64,000 bases of DNA from Sutcliffiella halmapala (lineage in GTDB: Bacteria; Bacillota; Bacilli; Bacillales; Bacillaceae_I). Made by a program: the position numbers and the translations under genes. The stretch spans positions 1,658,390 through 1,722,389 of the forward strand of contig NZ_KV917375.1 in assembly GCF_002019665.1 (NCBI RefSeq). Direction: 5' to 3'. The notes beneath the pieces are model-generated. The model did not search any database. It saw only the letters and a program-made list of their open reading frames with translations, and had not been told where the DNA came from. Below, in pieces: positions 44,228 through 53,245 of the stretch. The stretch's first letter is position 1. Every line of letters begins with the position of its first letter.

Positions 44228-45202
44228 GTGAGTTACTTGGATTTTGAAAAACCAGTTGTGGAGATAAAGAAGAAGATTGAAGGACTAAAAAAACTAATGA
44301 AAATAAATGATATTGATTTTACAAATGAAGTATTGCTGCTTGAAAAGCGTTTAATCAAAATAGAAAATGAAGTGTATCAAAACCTAACACCTTGGCAGCA
44401 GGTGCAAATTGCCCGGCATCCGCAACGTCCGACTACCCTTGATTATTTTCCATATCTCTTTGAAAATTTTTTGGAGCTACATGGGGATCGTTATTATGGA
44501 GATGATCAAGCAATCGTTGGGGGTATTGCAAAGTTTGAAGGTTTACCTGTTACGGTTATTGGACATCAAAGAGGCAGAAATACGAAAGAAAATGTCCAAC
44601 GAAACTTCGGAATGCCCCATCCTGAAGGCTATCGCAAGGCCTTGAGATTAATGAAGCAAGCAGAAAAATTTAATCGTCCTATTATTACGTTTCTTGATAC
44701 GAAAGGCGCCTATCCAGGAACAGAGGCCGAAAAAAGAGGGCAGTCTCAAGCCTTGGCCAACAATATATTTGAAATGTCAGGCTTAAAAGTTCCAATCATT
44801 TGTATCGTCATTGGGGAAGGCGCAAGTGGTGGTGCCCTAGGGATTGGTGTCGGTAATCATTTACATATATTAGAGAACTCCTGGTTTTCCGTCATTTCTC
44901 CAGAAGGAGCAGGTGCCCTATTATGGAAAGATAGCTCCAAGGCTCAGTTGGCAGCAGATACGATGAAAATAACAGGTTCTGACTTAAAGGAACTAGGGAT
45001 TATCGATCAATTAATCGAAGAGGTTAAAGGTGGTGCCCACACCAATCATCAGGAGCAGGCACAACTAGTAAAACAAGCAATCAGGGGGTCACTAGAGGAA
45101 TTAGGACACCTTTCAGAAACAGAAATTGTCGAGCATAGGAGGAAGAAATACCGTGAAGTTGGGGAATATTCTTTTTTGTTTTCTAAGGAGCCGGTGTTGT
45201 GA
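44228..45202 (+). CDS. accA: Acetyl-CoA carboxylase, carboxyltransferase alpha subunit
   Basis: 324 residues from GTG 44228 (AGGAGTG upstream), the usual family size. The frame is open further upstream to 44159 but without a ribosome site. Conserved motifs: [17 protein letters not shown] start, [70 protein letters not shown] and [12 protein letters not shown]. It transfers CO2 from biotin to acetyl-CoA together with AccD. No accD is adjacent, whereas they usually lie together in Bacillus, so this may be a second or relocated copy. Confidence 0.94.
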   Translation: MSYLDFEKPVVEIKKKIEGLKKLMKINDIDFTNEVLLLEKRLIKIENEVYQNLTPWQQVQIARHPQRPTTLDYFPYLFENFLELHGDRYYGDDQAIVGGIAKFEGLPVTVIGHQRGRNTKENVQRNFGMPHPEGYRKALRLMKQAEKFNRPIITFLDTKGAYPGTEAEKRGQSQALANNIFEMSGLKVPIICIVIGEGASGGALGIGVGNHLHILENSWFSVISPEGAGALLWKDSSKAQLAADTMKITGSDLKELGIIDQLIEEVKGGAHTNHQEQAQLVKQAIRGSLEELGHLSETEIVEHRRKKYREVGEYSFLFSKEPVL

Positions 45203-45457
45203 AGTGAGTATCTAAAGAAAAACCTCGTTCCTAATCATCAGGAACGAGGTTTTTCTCCTTAATTAGAAATCCATAGTTAGTAAAGTCAATTTGTCCAAAG
45301 GAATGTGATTCAACATTTCCTGAACTTTATCTAACATTTCCCAAAATCCCATCCGTACTAAGAGTGATTTCCCCTATCCACTACCACCTCTGTATTTCTC
45401 TAAAAGTAAAACTAAAATTCATCATTCAGGATATCCTAAATTCTGGAGGGATGTTAG
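45203..45457. other. Gap with terminator and possible gene debris
   Basis: A terminator lies at 45217-45255. On the minus strand 45263-45352 encodes 29 residues (MGFWEMLDKVQEMLNHIPL...) preceded by a stretch reading GGSG-stop-GKS, which could be debris of a P-loop gene. No ribosome site is well placed. Confidence 0.4.
45217..45255. terminator. Terminator of accA
   Basis: AAAAACCTCGTTCCT and AGGAACGAGGTTTTT form a perfect 15-bp stem with a 7-base loop. Confidence 0.92.
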
Positions 45458-46675
45458 ATGAAAATCAGAACTATAGTACTACTAATGATCTGCTATCATA
45501 CTTTTTCCACGAATGCTTCGGCTGAGGTACCATTGAAAGCAGCTTTTATTAGGGATCATCAGCTTTGGATGGTGGAGGGAGCAGTGGAAACTCAGCTAAC
45601 AAAAGGGGGCTTTATTTCTTCACCAAAGTGGTCGTATGATGGCCGTTTTATCGGATATTTAGTTCATGGTGATGATGAGCAACAGGAAACCTCTAATCTA
45701 CATGTATATGATACACAACAAAAAAGCAGTTACCAACCTTATGAAACGATTGAAACTAGAAACTTTCAATGGTCGCCTATCGCAAATCAGATTGCCTATA
45801 ATGCTGGAGGCGTACTGAATGTTACCAAAACAAAAAATGGACGCCCAATGGGGTTTGAAAATGTTTCGCTAGGTGTGAGTGATTTTGTTTGGTTCCCAAA
45901 TGGGAAGGAATTCATTGTTTCCTCACAAGCCGCATTACTTCCTACTGGATGGGGGCCGATTCATCTTTTTAAAATTCCAGCAGACGCAAACCTCGACACC
46001 CAAAAAATAAAGCCTTTTTATACGATCGAAACAAATACTACGGATTTATTTGCGATTGATGCGAATTATTTTAAATGGAGCAAAGACAATAAATGGGTTA
46101 GCTTTCTTGCCATCCCAACGGCTTCAATGTCTAATGATAGCAATACACTATGTGTGCTCTCCTCGAAAGGAACCGACTTTCAAGCTGTAGGGAAAATGCT
46201 AATCAACAAAGATTGGATTAAATGGTCCCCTACAGAAAATAAGCTCGCTTACATTGCTGGTGAAGGTAGATTTTATGTGGAGGATAAAAAAACGACAGTT
46301 GCAGATATCCCGATTTCAAAGCAGCAAAAGGAATATACTCCGAAAGGCTATGTGGACCTTGATCTTGCTTGGTATTCTCTGGATGAGATAATTGTTGCAC
46401 GTGCGAAGGAAAATAAAGAATGGCAAGAAGGACCGGTTCCGACTATGTTTTCATCTTTATACATCATTAATCTGAAATCATCGGAACAAAGACAAATAAC
46501 TTCTCCACCCAATGGGGAACTAGATAGGAACCCTCAAGTGGTAGGACCATACATTTCATGGTACCGAAAAGGGATGAAACGAGGAGATATTTGGTTAAAG
46601 AAAGGAATCAATTCCCTTGAACATCTTTGGCTCAAGGATGTCGATGAAGCACCAGTATTTTATATGAAAAATTAA
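45458..46675 (+). CDS. Secreted TolB-like beta-propeller protein
   Basis: 405 residues with a signal peptide (about 1-22, ending near TNASA) and repeated propeller blades with aromatic/Asp patterns: SSPKWSYDGRFIGYL, RNFQWSPIANQIAYN, SDFVWFPNGKEFIVS, YFKWSKDNKWVSFL and DWIKWSPTENKLAYI. A WD40/TolB-type propeller, extracellular or attached to the envelope. The start has TCTGGAGGG upstream. Its ligand is unknown. A single-gene unit ended by a strong terminator. Confidence 0.83.
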   Translation: MKIRTIVLLMICYHTFSTNASAEVPLKAAFIRDHQLWMVEGAVETQLTKGGFISSPKWSYDGRFIGYLVHGDDEQQETSNLHVYDTQQKSSYQPYETIETRNFQWSPIANQIAYNAGGVLNVTKTKNGRPMGFENVSLGVSDFVWFPNGKEFIVSSQAALLPTGWGPIHLFKIPADANLDTQKIKPFYTIETNTTDLFAIDANYFKWSKDNKWVSFLAIPTASMSNDSNTLCVLSSKGTDFQAVGKMLINKDWIKWSPTENKLAYIAGEGRFYVEDKKTTVADIPISKQQKEYTPKGYVDLDLAWYSLDEIIVARAKENKEWQEGPVPTMFSSLYIINLKSSEQRQITSPPNGELDRNPQVVGPYISWYRKGMKRGDIWLKKGINSLEHLWLKDVDEAPVFYMKN

Positions 46676-46691
46676 AGGAATCTTAAATAAC

Positions 46692-46733
46692 TTGGTAAGG
46701 TGTTAATCCTATTCAAACGAACACCTTACCAAA
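46692..46733. terminator. Bidirectional hairpin
   Basis: TTGGTAAGGTGT and ACACCTTACCAA form a perfect 12-bp stem between the convergent genes. Confidence 0.85.
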
Positions 46734-46740
46734 GCTTGCA

Positions 46741-47277
46741 TTACATCAACTGCTTATTCCAATACTTCGCTTTCTCTAAAGAAAGGCTATCATTCGCCAC
46801 TTCTCCAGGTTTTACTCCTGTCCCAATCATGTAATCAACCATTTCCATTCCAACAAAATCGAATATATATTGGAATTGCTGCACAAGTGGGAGGCCCTTA
46901 ATCTTAGCATCCTTGCCACCTGTGATCACCACATAGGCTTTTTTCTTTTGTAGCTCAGCTTTAAAAGCAAAGCGCTCATCTCGTAAATATTGGGACCATC
47001 GATCAAAGAAGTCTTTCATTGGACCACTCATACCATACCAATACAATGGAGTTGCAAAGACGATTGCATCATGATTCATCATTAACTCAATAAGTTTATC
47101 GTAGTCATCGTGAACAGGAGAAAATCCTTCCTCGGTATGACGTTGATCTACAATTGCTTCAATATGTAAATCCGCTAATGACACAACAGTATGCTCCACA
47201 CCATCCACAACTTTATTCGCAAGAAACTCAGAGTTTCCATTTTTTCTTGTGCTTCCTAAAAGGACTAGAACTTTCAT
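46741..47277 (-). CDS. NAD(P)H-dependent FMN reductase/flavodoxin-like oxidoreductase
   Basis: 178 residues. FMN-phosphate loop LLGSTRKNGNSEFLA, ATPLYWYGMSGPMKDFFDRWSQ, and VVITGGKDAK are typical of the flavodoxin-2/FMN reductase family, which reduces quinones, flavins or azo and nitro compounds. Start with AGGAGGGTA upstream on the minus strand. Stands alone. Confidence 0.87.
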   Translation of the reverse strand: MKVLVLLGSTRKNGNSEFLANKVVDGVEHTVVSLADLHIEAIVDQRHTEEGFSPVHDDYDKLIELMMNHDAIVFATPLYWYGMSGPMKDFFDRWSQYLRDERFAFKAELQKKKAYVVITGGKDAKIKGLPLVQQFQYIFDFVGMEMVDYMIGTGVKPGEVANDSLSLEKAKYWNKQLM

Positions 47278-47481
47278 CGAATACCCTCCAATAAGGTGTA
47301 AAGATTATTTTAAATTAGATTCTACTAGAGTATAACAAATTAATGCTGTTTCGTTCGAGGAGCAGAACTTTTAATCATGATTATTTCAAATCTTCTATTA
47401 ACAAAATTTTCTAACAATACTGTATAATATATTGGAAGGTTATGGTCATTGTACGAGGAGTTTATATGAAGGAGTGCTAAA

Positions 47482-47721
47482 TTGTTAAGATTATTGTTGT
47501 TTCCACTTGGATTATGCATCATGCTTTCTTTAAATGTATTGACCAAATCTAATCTAATTTTATTTATTGGTTTTTACTTGTTGTTTTTTTATGTAATGGA
47601 ATGGGTTTTACGCTATAGAAAGATAACGTTTAACTTGAAAAATAAATATGTCATTTTTCTGATTTTCCTACTTTTCACATCTTCTCTTATCTATAGTATT
47701 CTATTTGCTTGGATTTGGTAA
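47482..47721 (+). CDS. Small membrane protein (79 aa)
   Basis: TTG start behind GAAGGAGTG. Three hydrophobic segments (LLLFPLGLCIMLSL, LILFIGFYLLFFYVMEWVL, YVIFLIFLLFTSSLIYSILFAW) separated by short basic loops. A TATAAT is present about 55 bases upstream (47424-47429). Family not recognised. It precedes the TldD gene but is separated from it by 152 bases with a promoter-like TATAAT. Confidence 0.6.
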   Translation: MLRLLLFPLGLCIMLSLNVLTKSNLILFIGFYLLFFYVMEWVLRYRKITFNLKNKYVIFLIFLLFTSSLIYSILFAWIW

Positions 47722-47873
47722 GAAATTATAGAGATTTATCCTTGTATTCCTACTAACTAATTTACGTCTCTAGACTGAGAAGAAATCATTCTTCATTTGG
47801 ACTATTTATTTGGTTAGTTATCTTATAATTAGTAGAGAAAGAAAATTCGTAATATTTCGTAAGGAGGCGTAAT

Positions 47874-49265
47874 ATGCTAGCAAAATCAGTGATTGAAGAT
47901 GTTCTAACAGCGGCACTCGCAACTGGCGGGGATTTTTCGGAGGTGTTTGTAGAGGATCGCTATACGAATAAAATCGTACTGCAGAGCGGGAAAATAGATA
48001 ATAGTTTAGCAGGAAGAGAATTTGGAGTAGGAATTCGCGTCTTTAAAGGTTTTCAAAGCGCCTATGCTTACACAACAGATTTGTCTAAAGAAGGGTTATT
48101 AAAAGCTGCCCAAAATGCAGCGCAAGCGATTTCAGGAAACGTGATGCTACAAACCAAAAGATTAGATAAAGAAGTGATTACTTGTGCTCACCCTATTTTG
48201 ATTAACCCTAGGGAAGTAGATAAGCTAAGAAAAGTAAATGTGATGAGAAAAGCTTATGATATCGCGAAAAACTATCATTCTAGCATACAGCAAGTAATGG
48301 TCAGATATTTTGATGAGGAACAGAATGTGCTTATTGCCAATTCAGAAGGAAAGTTTGTCGAGGATAAAAGAGTAAGAAGCCGATTAGCTATCCAATCAAT
48401 TGCCTCCGATGGTAACCAAATGCAGTCTGGTTTCTATGGTCCAGGTGCTCACAAAGGCTTTGATTTTATGGAAAATCTGAATCTTGAACTCTATGCAAAT
48501 GAAGCGTCAAGAATTGCCGTAACCATGCTAGGTGCGGATCCATGTCCAAGCGGAAAGTTCCCAGTTATTATCGATAATGAGTTTGGAGGAGTTATTTTCC
48601 ATGAGGCATGCGGACATGGATTAGAAGCAACCGCTGTAGCCAAAAACAACTCGGTTTTTGCTAATCGGGTTGGAGAAAAGGTTGCCTCTGATATCGTGAC
48701 TTACATTGATGATGCCACATTGGAAAATGAATGGGGCTCTATCACTATAGATGATGAGGGTGAAAAAGGGCGCAAAAATGTCCTTATTGAGAATGGAATT
48801 TTAAAAGGATACTTGATTGATAAGTTAAATAGTCGTCGTATGGGGATGGAAGCAACAGGATCAGGTAGGAGAGAATCATACCGGTTTGCCCCGACTTCTA
48901 GAATGACGAACACTTATATCGCAAACGGAGAATCGACCCCTGAGGAAATCATCGCTAATACGGAGAACGGTATTTACACGAAATATATGGGTGGTGGCCA
49001 AGTAAATCCGACAACAGGAGACTACAATTTTGCTGTCATGGAAGCGTACCTTGTCAAAAATGGCAAGCTAGATAAACCATTAAGAGGAGCAACACTCATT
49101 GGAAATGGTGCTGAAACACTTCAGCTAGTTGATATGGTCGGCAATAATTTAGGACATGGTGCTGGTATGTGTGGAGCAGTCAGTGGAAGCCTTCCTGTTA
49201 ATGTAGGTCAACCGATGATTCGGGTAAGTGAAATGACAGTAGGCGGCAGAAAGGGGGACGAATAA
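47874..49265 (+). CDS. tldD: Metalloprotease TldD homologue
   Basis: 463 residues. The zinc motif is HEACGH (H243, E244, H248), the HExxxH pattern of TldD/PmbA peptidases, with the flanking FGGVIFHEACGHGLEATAVAKNN. The C-terminal part contains NPTTGDYNFAVMEAYLVKNGKL and GMCGAVSGSLPVNVGQP. TldD forms a heterodimer with TldE and degrades unfolded or peptide substrates; in E. coli it matures microcin B17. The start has AAGGAGGCG upstream. Its partner follows after one base. Confidence 0.93.
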   Translation: MLAKSVIEDVLTAALATGGDFSEVFVEDRYTNKIVLQSGKIDNSLAGREFGVGIRVFKGFQSAYAYTTDLSKEGLLKAAQNAAQAISGNVMLQTKRLDKEVITCAHPILINPREVDKLRKVNVMRKAYDIAKNYHSSIQQVMVRYFDEEQNVLIANSEGKFVEDKRVRSRLAIQSIASDGNQMQSGFYGPGAHKGFDFMENLNLELYANEASRIAVTMLGADPCPSGKFPVIIDNEFGGVIFHEACGHGLEATAVAKNNSVFANRVGEKVASDIVTYIDDATLENEWGSITIDDEGEKGRKNVLIENGILKGYLIDKLNSRRMGMEATGSGRRESYRFAPTSRMTNTYIANGESTPEEIIANTENGIYTKYMGGGQVNPTTGDYNFAVMEAYLVKNGKLDKPLRGATLIGNGAETLQLVDMVGNNLGHGAGMCGAVSGSLPVNVGQPMIRVSEMTVGGRKGDE

Positions 49266-49266
49266 T

Positions 49267-50622
49267 ATGCAATTGCAGGAATTTCAAGTGAAATTGTTCG
49301 ATTTGGGAGAGAACCACGGCTTTACTGATATGGAGCTGTATTATGAAAGAGAAGTAGTGTTCGGCTGCAAGCTATATGAAGGAGAAATAGATTCCTTTGA
49401 AACTGCGGATGTCTTTGGAGTTAATTTTAGGGGAATAGTGGGAGGGAAAATCGGCTATGCCTTCACTGAGATAATGGATGAAGAGTCACTCCTTTTTCTC
49501 GTGGAAAACGCTAAGGCAAATTCTCAGATAGTGGAGGATGAGGAACAGGAAGAGATCCTTCCGGCAAGCAGCCATTATCAAGAGCGTTCTTTCTGCTCTA
49601 ACCAGCTAGAGGAAGTATCCATTGCAGATAAAATAAATCTATTAAAAAATATTGAAAAACACTTATATAAAGACGAAAGAGTCACAGGAGCTGATTATTT
49701 TCAATTAAGCAGTGTCGAGGCAGAGCGTGCGATCCTAAATAATAAAGGGCTGACTCTACAAGAGAAGCAAAATTATTTAGCTGTCCTTGTATCGGCTATT
49801 GTGAAACAAGATGCAGAAATAAAAACTGGCCATCACATTGAATTTACGAAAGATTTTTCTACCCTTAACCCAGAGGAGATTGCAAGAAAAGCGGTAGAGG
49901 AAGCATTATCCCAGTTAGACGCTCAGTCAGTCGAGAGTAAAAACTATCCTGTTTTGTTGCGCCATGATGCAGCAGCTAACTTAATGGCTACATTTACGCC
50001 AATATTTTCAGCTGAAAATACGCAAAAAGGACACTCTTTACTAAAGGATAGAGTAGGACAGGAAATCGCGGTCACTAACTTACAACTAGTAGATGACCCG
50101 TTTTTAGAAGAGGGCTTGTTCAGTCGAACCTTTGACAGTGAGGGATCAGCGACTGCTCCAAGAGAGATTATAAAAGATGGAAAGCTGGTTAGTTTCCTGC
50201 ATAATCATAAAACAGCTAAAAAGGATAAGGTTCAGTCGACAGGTCATGCTTATCGAGGTTCTTATAAAGACGCCATTACAGTCGCTCCTACCAACTTCTA
50301 CGTCGTACCAGCTGAGAAAAGCTTTCGTGATTTAGTTTCTTCTATGAAGGAAGGTATAGTTATTACTTCTTTATCGGGTCTGCATTCTGGAGCAAATACA
50401 GTATCTGGTGATTTCTCAGTTGCAGCGAATGGACACTACATTAAAAATGGCCAAATTACAAATGCTGTGAAACAAATGACAATAGCCGGGAATTTTTACG
50501 AACTACTCCATAATATCGAAACCATTGGATCAGATCTCAAATTTACCACATCCTTTGTTGCACCAGGTTATATCGGTTCGCCTTCGTTGTTGATAAAAGA
50601 ATTAGCTGTGACGGTTGAATAG
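49267..50622 (+). CDS. TldE/PmbA homologue, TldD partner
   Basis: 451 residues of the same fold as TldD but without HExxxH, as expected for the non-catalytic TldE/PmbA subunit. SGDFSVAANGHYIKNGQITNAVKQMTIAGNFYELLHNI near the end is the family signature. Starts one base after tldD, so the two are made together in a stoichiometric pair. No peptide precursor gene is evident beside them. Confidence 0.9.
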   Translation: MQLQEFQVKLFDLGENHGFTDMELYYEREVVFGCKLYEGEIDSFETADVFGVNFRGIVGGKIGYAFTEIMDEESLLFLVENAKANSQIVEDEEQEEILPASSHYQERSFCSNQLEEVSIADKINLLKNIEKHLYKDERVTGADYFQLSSVEAERAILNNKGLTLQEKQNYLAVLVSAIVKQDAEIKTGHHIEFTKDFSTLNPEEIARKAVEEALSQLDAQSVESKNYPVLLRHDAAANLMATFTPIFSAENTQKGHSLLKDRVGQEIAVTNLQLVDDPFLEEGLFSRTFDSEGSATAPREIIKDGKLVSFLHNHKTAKKDKVQSTGHAYRGSYKDAITVAPTNFYVVPAEKSFRDLVSSMKEGIVITSLSGLHSGANTVSGDFSVAANGHYIKNGQITNAVKQMTIAGNFYELLHNIETIGSDLKFTTSFVAPGYIGSPSLLIKELAVTVE

Positions 50623-50752
50623 AAGGACTTATATGACATGGAGAATATTTGAGTCAGTTTTATTAATAGTCCAGTAATGATGATGAAATATTTGTAGTAG
50701 TTAATCAGATGGTAAAATTATGCGGATTTAAAAACACGAAAGTAAGTATATT

Positions 50753-50787
50753 AACAGTCTATTTAGTAGATAAAATAGGCTGTTTTT
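50753..50787 (+). terminator. Terminator of the tldD-tldE operon
   Basis: AACAGTCTATTT and AAATAGGCTGTT pair (one G-T) and are followed by six T. Confidence 0.8.
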
Positions 50788-50834
50788 TGTAGTAAGCCTT
50801 TATATAACGGCTATTAGAAGTGGAGTGGACGAAA

Positions 50835-51599
50835 ATGAAAGAACAAAGCACTAAAAATAAAAAAGCATGGGAGTACCGCGCTTATGAATTTTGGATCAAA
50901 AAGCATGGTTCACCAAAGGAACTTGCAGAGCAACTATTAGTAAACCCTAGAGCTCAACTAAAAAAGCATAAACATTTTTTTGAGCATGTGGAAGGCAAGA
51001 AGATGGCAAATATTTGTGGGTCAAATGGAAGAAAAGCCATTCCCTTAGCGCTTTTAGGAGCTGAAGTTACAGTATTCGATATTTCAGAAGAAAACAAAAA
51101 ATATGCTATAGAATTAGCAGAGAACGCAAACACAAAAATCCAATATATTGTTACAGATATTTATGAAATAGACTTATTAGAGTATGAAGGTTATTTTGAT
51201 ATTCTTTATTTAGAAGGAGGAATACTGCATTATTTTAATAATATGGATAAATTCATGTCAATTCTATTTTCCTTATTAAAGGATGGTGGAGAAATGGTTC
51301 TGAGTGATTTCCATCCCTTAGGAAAGTGTATCGTGAAAACTCAAGATTCCCAAACCCCTTATCAATTCGAACCAAGGTACTTTGATAAGGAACTACGGGA
51401 AGGTAACGTAGCTTATAAACATTACTTTGATGAAAAAGAACAAGAGGACTTTCCATCTGTTTCGATTAGGTCGTATACACTTAGTGAAATTATAAATTCT
51501 GCCATTACAGCTGGATTTATAATAAAGAAATTTGATGAACATCGAGACTGGAAAAATGAAAATATACCATGGGAATTTACTATTCTTGCAAATAAATAA
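50835..51599 (+). CDS. SAM-dependent methyltransferase
   Basis: 254 residues. The methyltransferase core has a variant motif I (MANICGSNGRKAIPLALLGAEVTVFDIS), acidic motif II (FDILYLEGGILHYFNNMDKF) and LLKDGGEMVLSDFHPLGK. The front (KKAWEYRAYEFWIKKHGSPKELAEQL) is a helical cap typical of a small group of Bacillus class I enzymes. Start 50835 has GTGGAGTGG upstream. Substrate unknown. Confidence 0.88.
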   Translation: MKEQSTKNKKAWEYRAYEFWIKKHGSPKELAEQLLVNPRAQLKKHKHFFEHVEGKKMANICGSNGRKAIPLALLGAEVTVFDISEENKKYAIELAENANTKIQYIVTDIYEIDLLEYEGYFDILYLEGGILHYFNNMDKFMSILFSLLKDGGEMVLSDFHPLGKCIVKTQDSQTPYQFEPRYFDKELREGNVAYKHYFDEKEQEDFPSVSIRSYTLSEIINSAITAGFIIKKFDEHRDWKNENIPWEFTILANK

Positions 51600-51620
51600 G
51601 TTAGCTAGGAGACTTAAATA

Positions 51621-51661
51621 AGAATGCTTTAAGCCAATTTTGCTCGGAGCATTCTTTTTTT
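51621..51661. terminator. Bidirectional terminator
   Basis: AGAATGCT and AGCATTCT pair across a 19-base loop; an A-tract and T8 flank the stem. Confidence 0.75.
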
Positions 51662-51682
51662 TATGAAATCTAGGCTCCAATG

Positions 51683-51961
51683 TCACACATACTGCCTTTT
51701 TTTCCTATTATATATAAACGAATATACAAATAATGCTACGCTTATTAGTAGTAAAATGTTAGATAGAAATGTAAGGGCAATTTCAATATCAGTTTTTAAG
51801 AAATAATTTGGAATTAAAATATACGAGCTTAAGATAATCAAAATTAGTGCATACCCCTTTAACTTATCTTTCTTTAATACATAAGAACCAATAATCCACC
51901 ATAAAAGTATGCTAATTAGCGCGCTAACACCTATAGCAAACCAGAGTATGAAATCAGGCAT
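51683..51961 (-). CDS. Small membrane protein (92 aa)
   Basis: ATG at 51961 has AAGGAGGGGG upstream. Three hydrophobic segments (FAIGVSALISILLWWIIG, GYALILIILSSYILIP, ALTFLSNILLLISVALFVYSFIY) and a basic tail (NRKKRQYV). Family not recognised. Convergent with the methyltransferase. Confidence 0.65.
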   Translation of the reverse strand: MPDFILWFAIGVSALISILLWWIIGSYVLKKDKLKGYALILIILSSYILIPNYFLKTDIEIALTFLSNILLLISVALFVYSFIYNRKKRQYV

Positions 51962-52184
51962 CTTTTCGGTCCCCCTCCTTGTGAATACCAATTTTTACAT
52001 ATTTAGTTTAGCAATTATTTTGAATAACAGTCAAGGGGAATATCCCGTGATTATAGGTAAATACTCAATTGAACTACTGTTAAATTAAGTAAGATTTTGC
52101 ACTACTACCTATGTGCAATAAACAAGATAACCTAAAACGAAGTACATTCCCTAAGCATATGACATAGGATAGCTTTATAACTCT

Positions 52185-53105
52185 GTGAAGGGAATGAAAA
52201 GGATGTATTATGTTCCTAATCATATGTATCCATATTCTTATTATGTAAACCATCAAGTGTATAACCCGGATTTTATGTTAAGAAACAATCTGCAAATATC
52301 TGAATCCATCCTTGCAGCAATGAAAGGTGAAGCTACAGCCATAAACCTCTATAGTCAATTAGCAAGTGTTGCACCAAATCAAAACCATCGAAATGCAATT
52401 TTACATGCTTTAGAAGAAGAAAAAATTCATTTGAAGCAATTTACAGATCTATATTCGACATTTACTGGAAGTCAGCCTCAGTACGAAATAGACCAAGTTA
52501 CATTTAATTCGTATCAAGAGGGATTACAAAAGGCTTTGGAAGTAGAAGTAGAAAATTACGAAGAATACAGTAAAAATTATTTACTTACTCAACATTTGCC
52601 ATTAAGAGATGTTTTTTTAAGGGCTTGTAATGATACAGTTGAGCATGTTAATCGATTTAGCTTGTTATTTTACAATAACGATGAAAGCTATAGATTAAAA
52701 GATTATGGACTAGAGCCGTTTGTTGTTGATATCGAGGAAGCTACTAAGCTAAATAACACGTTTCGAACAGCTTTATGGACAGGAAGTCATTTGCAAGTGA
52801 CGGTAATGAGTATTGATGTTGGAGATGACATCGGTTTAGAAGTTCATCCTACGGTTGATCAATTCTTGCGTATTGAAGAAGGGCAAGGAATCGTTCAAAT
52901 GGGTGACAGGGAGAATCAATTAGATTTTGAAGCAGAAGTTTATGATGATTATGCCATCATGGTGCCTGCTGGTAAATGGCACAACCTAACCAACACAGGA
53001 GATAAGGCCCTTAAGCTTTATACAATCTATGCACCGCCTGAACATCCATTTGGTACCGTTCATGAAACGAAGGCAGTAGCTATAGAAGCAGAGGAACACG
53101 ATTAG
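52185..53105 (+). CDS. Ferritin-like/cupin fusion protein
   Basis: 306 residues (fewer if a later start is used). N-terminal ferritin-like bundle: ILAAMKGEATAINLYSQLA, AILHALEEEKIHLKQF, ALEVEVENYEEYSK and ACNDTVEHVNRF carry the Glu/His pairs of a diiron site. The C-terminal 110 residues form a cupin: GDDIGLEVHPTVDQFLRIEEGQGIVQMG and MVPAGKWHNLTNTGDKALKLYTIY. The N-terminus is Tyr-rich (MYYVPNHMYPYSYYVNHQVY), reminiscent of coat proteins. Candidate starts: GTG 52185, ATG 52194 or ATG 52203, none with an ideal ribosome site. It could be a peroxide or iron-linked protein of the spore or cytoplasm. Confidence 0.82.
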   Translation: MKGMKRMYYVPNHMYPYSYYVNHQVYNPDFMLRNNLQISESILAAMKGEATAINLYSQLASVAPNQNHRNAILHALEEEKIHLKQFTDLYSTFTGSQPQYEIDQVTFNSYQEGLQKALEVEVENYEEYSKNYLLTQHLPLRDVFLRACNDTVEHVNRFSLLFYNNDESYRLKDYGLEPFVVDIEEATKLNNTFRTALWTGSHLQVTVMSIDVGDDIGLEVHPTVDQFLRIEEGQGIVQMGDRENQLDFEAEVYDDYAIMVPAGKWHNLTNTGDKALKLYTIYAPPEHPFGTVHETKAVAIEAEEHD

Positions 53106-53201
53106 TGAAAAGTTATGGTGTAAAAATAGATTATGAAAAGTCGTTAATAGAAAAGGGCTGGTAGCAAGTTTGATCATGTGATAGTGGAGAAAACGTAATA
53201 G

Positions 53202-53241
53202 AAAAAAAGCTTGAGTATCATGATATGCTCAAGCTTTTTTC
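53202..53241. terminator. Bidirectional terminator
   Basis: AAAAAAGCTTGAG and CTCAAGCTTTTTT form a perfect stem between convergent genes. Confidence 0.9.
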
Positions 53242-53245
53242 TTTA

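Noticed and set aside
45263-45352. 29-residue frame on the minus strand after accA with GGSG/GKS-like residues upstream
   Set aside because: An in-frame stop breaks the P-loop-like part and there is no good ribosome site; too short to call.
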